A DNA stretch of 64,000 nucleotides from Halochromatium glycolicum (GTDB taxonomy: Bacteria; Pseudomonadota; Gammaproteobacteria; Chromatiales; Chromatiaceae): the NCBI RefSeq assembly GCF_016584085.1, contig NZ_NRSJ01000024.1:1-64000 (forward strand), read 5' to 3'. Positions 62,131-64,000 of this stretch are shown here, piece by piece (within the stretch, counting starts at the first letter, position 1; each line of letters opens with the position of its first letter). The position numbers and the translations under genes are program-made. The notes under the pieces were generated by a model that was not told where the DNA came from, ran no database searches, and saw only the letters and a program-made list of their open reading frames with translations.

Positions 62131-62556
62131 GTTGTCGTCGGGACGGATGTGCTCGATGTAATGGGGCGTCTCTTCCATCGCCAGGTGGATGGTCTCGCCC
62201 TGGGCCCGAATGCGCTGATCGCTATCACGCAGCGCAAGATCGCAGCGGCAGAGACCGCGGCTCTCGAGCGGGATCGGAATCATGTCGCGGTAGGTGTAGA
62301 CATTCTCATCGATGTCGCCGCCATCGCAGATGAAGGCCGGCTCCGATCCTGAACGCGCCGTCGCTTCCGGCAACGGAGCAAGTAGCTCGGCACCTTCCAG
62401 GATAAGCTCGCCGGCCTGCCACCAGAGCGTCTTCTCGGCGGAGCCGGTCATCGTCTTGATGATAAAGGCGCGAGAGAACCGTACCTGGAGCGTCCCGTCG
62501 GCGAAGCGGATGTCGGCGATCTCGGAACCGGGAAGACGGATACTGCTACTGTCCAA
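62128..62556 (-). CDS. Conserved-looking unknown protein
   Basis: A TTG at 62556, with GAGGA 8 nt before it, gives about 142 residues; the open frame further up (to 62682) is compositionally poor and an ATG there has no better support. The product is beta-rich and soluble (SEIADIRFADGTLQVRFSRAFIIKT, WWQAGELILEGAELLAPLP, ETIHLAMEETPHYIEHI). No family recognised. It follows ntrC by about 130 nt on the same strand. Confidence 0.65.
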   Translation of the reverse strand: MDSSSIRLPGSEIADIRFADGTLQVRFSRAFIIKTMTGSAEKTLWWQAGELILEGAELLAPLPEATARSGSEPAFICDGGDIDENVYTYRDMIPIPLESRGLCRCDLALRDSDQRIRAQGETIHLAMEETPHYIEHIRPDDN

Positions 62557-62685
62557 TGGGCTGATCCTCGACTGATAGGTTGCTGAGGGGATGGGCGCGG
62601 GATACGCGCATCGGCCCGGAGAATGGGGCAGTTGAGCCGAATTGCCAGGGATCGCACCGCCACCACCGCGATCAGCATCCATTGA

Positions 62686-64000
62686 TCAGCCGACCTGCTG
62701 CTCCTCTTCAGGCGGCTCGGGTCCCTCGGCCTCCATTCCGAGCTCCTTGATCTTGCGCGTGAGCGTATTGCGGCCCCAGCCGAGGAGCTTGGCGGCCTCT
62801 TGGCGGCGGCCACCAGTGTGCTCGAGCGCGGATTGGATCAGGATACGCTCGAACGCCGGCATCGCCGAGTCGAGGATGCCGCGGTCGCCTTGCTGCAGCC
62901 GGCGACGGGTCCAGGCCCTCAGCGCCCCCTCCCACTGCTCATGGGCACGCTCCGGTTGCTCGATGCCATCGAGGTCTGGCGGCAGATCGCCGACGTGGAT
63001 CTGCTTGGTGGAGGCCATCACCGTCAGCCAGCGCGCGGTATTCTCGAGCTGACGGACATTGCCCGGCCAGTCGAGCCGTTCGAGCCGCTCCAGCGCATCG
63101 TTCGCCAGCACTTTGGCCTCGCAGCCGAGCTCCTTGGCCGCTTGGGCCAGAAAGTGGCGCATCAGTAGGCTGATATCCTCGCGCCGATCCCGCAGGGCCG
63201 GCAACTGGATGCGGATCACGTTCAGGCGATGGAACAGATCCTCGCGAAAGCTACCCTTGCCCACCAGCTCGCGGAGGTTCTGGTGGGTCGCCGCAATGAT
63301 GCGCACATCGACCTTGATCGGGGTCAGACCGCCGACCCGATAGAATTCCCCATCGGCCAGCACGCGCAGCAGGCGGGTCTGCAGCTCTGCCGGCATGTCA
63401 CCGATCTCGTCAAGGAACAGGGTCCCGCCATCGGCCTGCTCGAAGCGGCCTTCGCGCCGGGTTTGGGCTCCGGTAAAGGCACCGCGCTCGTGTCCGAACA
63501 GCTCGGACTCCATCAGATCACGCGGGATCGCGGCCATGTTGAGCGCGATGAACGGGGCTTCGGAGCGCGGGCTGTGCCGATGCAGCGCCTGTGCGACGAG
63601 CTCCTTCCCGGTGCCGGACTCACCGTTGATCAACACGGTGATGTTGGAGCGGGCGAGCCGACCGATCGCACGGAAGACCTCTTGCATCGACGGTGCCTCA
63701 CCGATGATGTCCGGGCTGTGAGGCAAGGGCGCGGGCTCGGGTGGGGTCTCATGCTGGCGCCGACAGGCGCGCTGAACCTGATCCACGGCCTCATCGATAT
63801 CGAACGGCTTGGGCAGGTATTCGAACGCACCACCATGGAAGGCCGAGACGGCGCTGTTCAGATCGGAATGGGCGGTCATGATGATGACCGGGATCTGCGG
63901 ATAACGGCTGTTGACCTGTTCCAGCAGCTCAAGGCCGTCGATGCCGGGCATCCGGATGTCACAGAGGATCACGTCCGGGGTCTCCCGCTCGAGTGCATCC
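62686..64000 (-). CDS. ntrC: Nitrogen regulator NtrC, C-terminal part (5' end outside window)
   Basis: The frame is open to the window end (DALERETPD before VILCDIRMPG), so the true start lies beyond 64000. Visible: most of the receiver domain from about the phosphorylated Asp region (CDIRMPGIDGLELL), a sigma-54 AAA+ domain with Walker A GESGTGKE, the GAFTGA loop and DGGTLFLDEIGD, and a C-terminal Fis-type helix-turn-helix (EAAKLLGWGRNTLTRKIKELGM). Activates sigma-54 promoters of nitrogen-assimilation genes when phosphorylated by NtrB. The length and order match GlnG/NtrC. Confidence 0.93.
   Translation of the reverse strand, partial: DALERETPDVILCDIRMPGIDGLELLEQVNSRYPQIPVIIMTAHSDLNSAVSAFHGGAFEYLPKPFDIDEAVDQVQRACRRQHETPPEPAPLPHSPDIIGEAPSMQEVFRAIGRLARSNITVLINGESGTGKELVAQALHRHSPRSEAPFIALNMAAIPRDLMESELFGHERGAFTGAQTRREGRFEQADGGTLFLDEIGDMPAELQTRLLRVLADGEFYRVGGLTPIKVDVRIIAATHQNLRELVGKGSFREDLFHRLNVIRIQLPALRDRREDISLLMRHFLAQAAKELGCEAKVLANDALERLERLDWPGNVRQLENTARWLTVMASTKQIHVGDLPPDLDGIEQPERAHEQWEGALRAWTRRRLQQGDRGILDSAMPAFERILIQSALEHTGGRRQEAAKLLGWGRNTLTRKIKELGMEAEGPEPPEEEQQVG

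Overview
The window is GC-rich chromosomal DNA of a Gram-negative bacterium. Gene content and neighbourhoods (secB-gpsA-trmL, envC-ctp, ntrC, gsp genes, REP-like palindrome) point to a gammaproteobacterium. Chromatiales (purple sulfur bacteria) is my best guess from the overall protein flavour and is not proven here. No tRNA, rRNA, CRISPR array or intact transposase was seen.

Region 1 (1-3.4 kb) holds the C-terminal barrel of an autotransporter, a Sel1-repeat lipoprotein and a lipoprotein with a serine-hydrolase motif. Region 2 (3.4-36.7 kb) is a large, almost complete type VI secretion system (T6SS). One arm on the minus strand reads tagH-tssK-tssL-tssM-tagF-pppA-ppkA, i.e. the membrane complex, baseplate connector and a kinase/phosphatase/FHA switch. 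A divergent plus-strand arm reads tssA-tssB-tssC-hcp-tagJ-tssE-tssF-tssG-tssH, a LysM-like protein, a TPR-methyltransferase, vgrG, a DUF4123 adaptor, PAAR and three unknown ORFs that look like an effector/immunity cargo. No tssJ was found. TssL carries a peptidoglycan-binding OmpA domain and a threonine motif that may feed the PpkA-Fha switch.

Region 3 (36.7-51.4 kb) starts with a 363-nt gene-poor stretch and a kdsD gene that seems to lose its last residues at that junction. A type II secretion (T2SS) gene set follows, read from high to low coordinates: gspE, a repeat-rich coiled-coil gene, gspF, a Uma2 nuclease gene, then gspG-H-I-J-K-L-M-C/N-D and kdsD. The coiled-coil and Uma2 genes interrupt an otherwise standard gsp order, and a related ~90-bp sequence precedes both gspG and gspH.

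Region 4 (51.4-64 kb) has a perfect REP-like palindrome, two surface-polysaccharide genes (membrane nucleotide-sugar dehydratase and WecA-type transferase), a DJ-1 protein, a C-terminal processing protease, EnvC, an ArsR regulator of the two-cysteine sulfide-sensing type next to a membrane rhodanese, secB, gpsA, trmL, two small unknown genes and the 3' part of ntrC, cut by the window end.

The most promising places for something new are the unknown cargo genes behind PAAR (33.7-35.5 kb), the accessory T6SS genes (LysM-like, TPR-methyltransferase, kinase with a catalytically dead formylglycine-enzyme domain), a nine-adenine run inside tssM, and signs of recombination at the right edge of the T6SS block.
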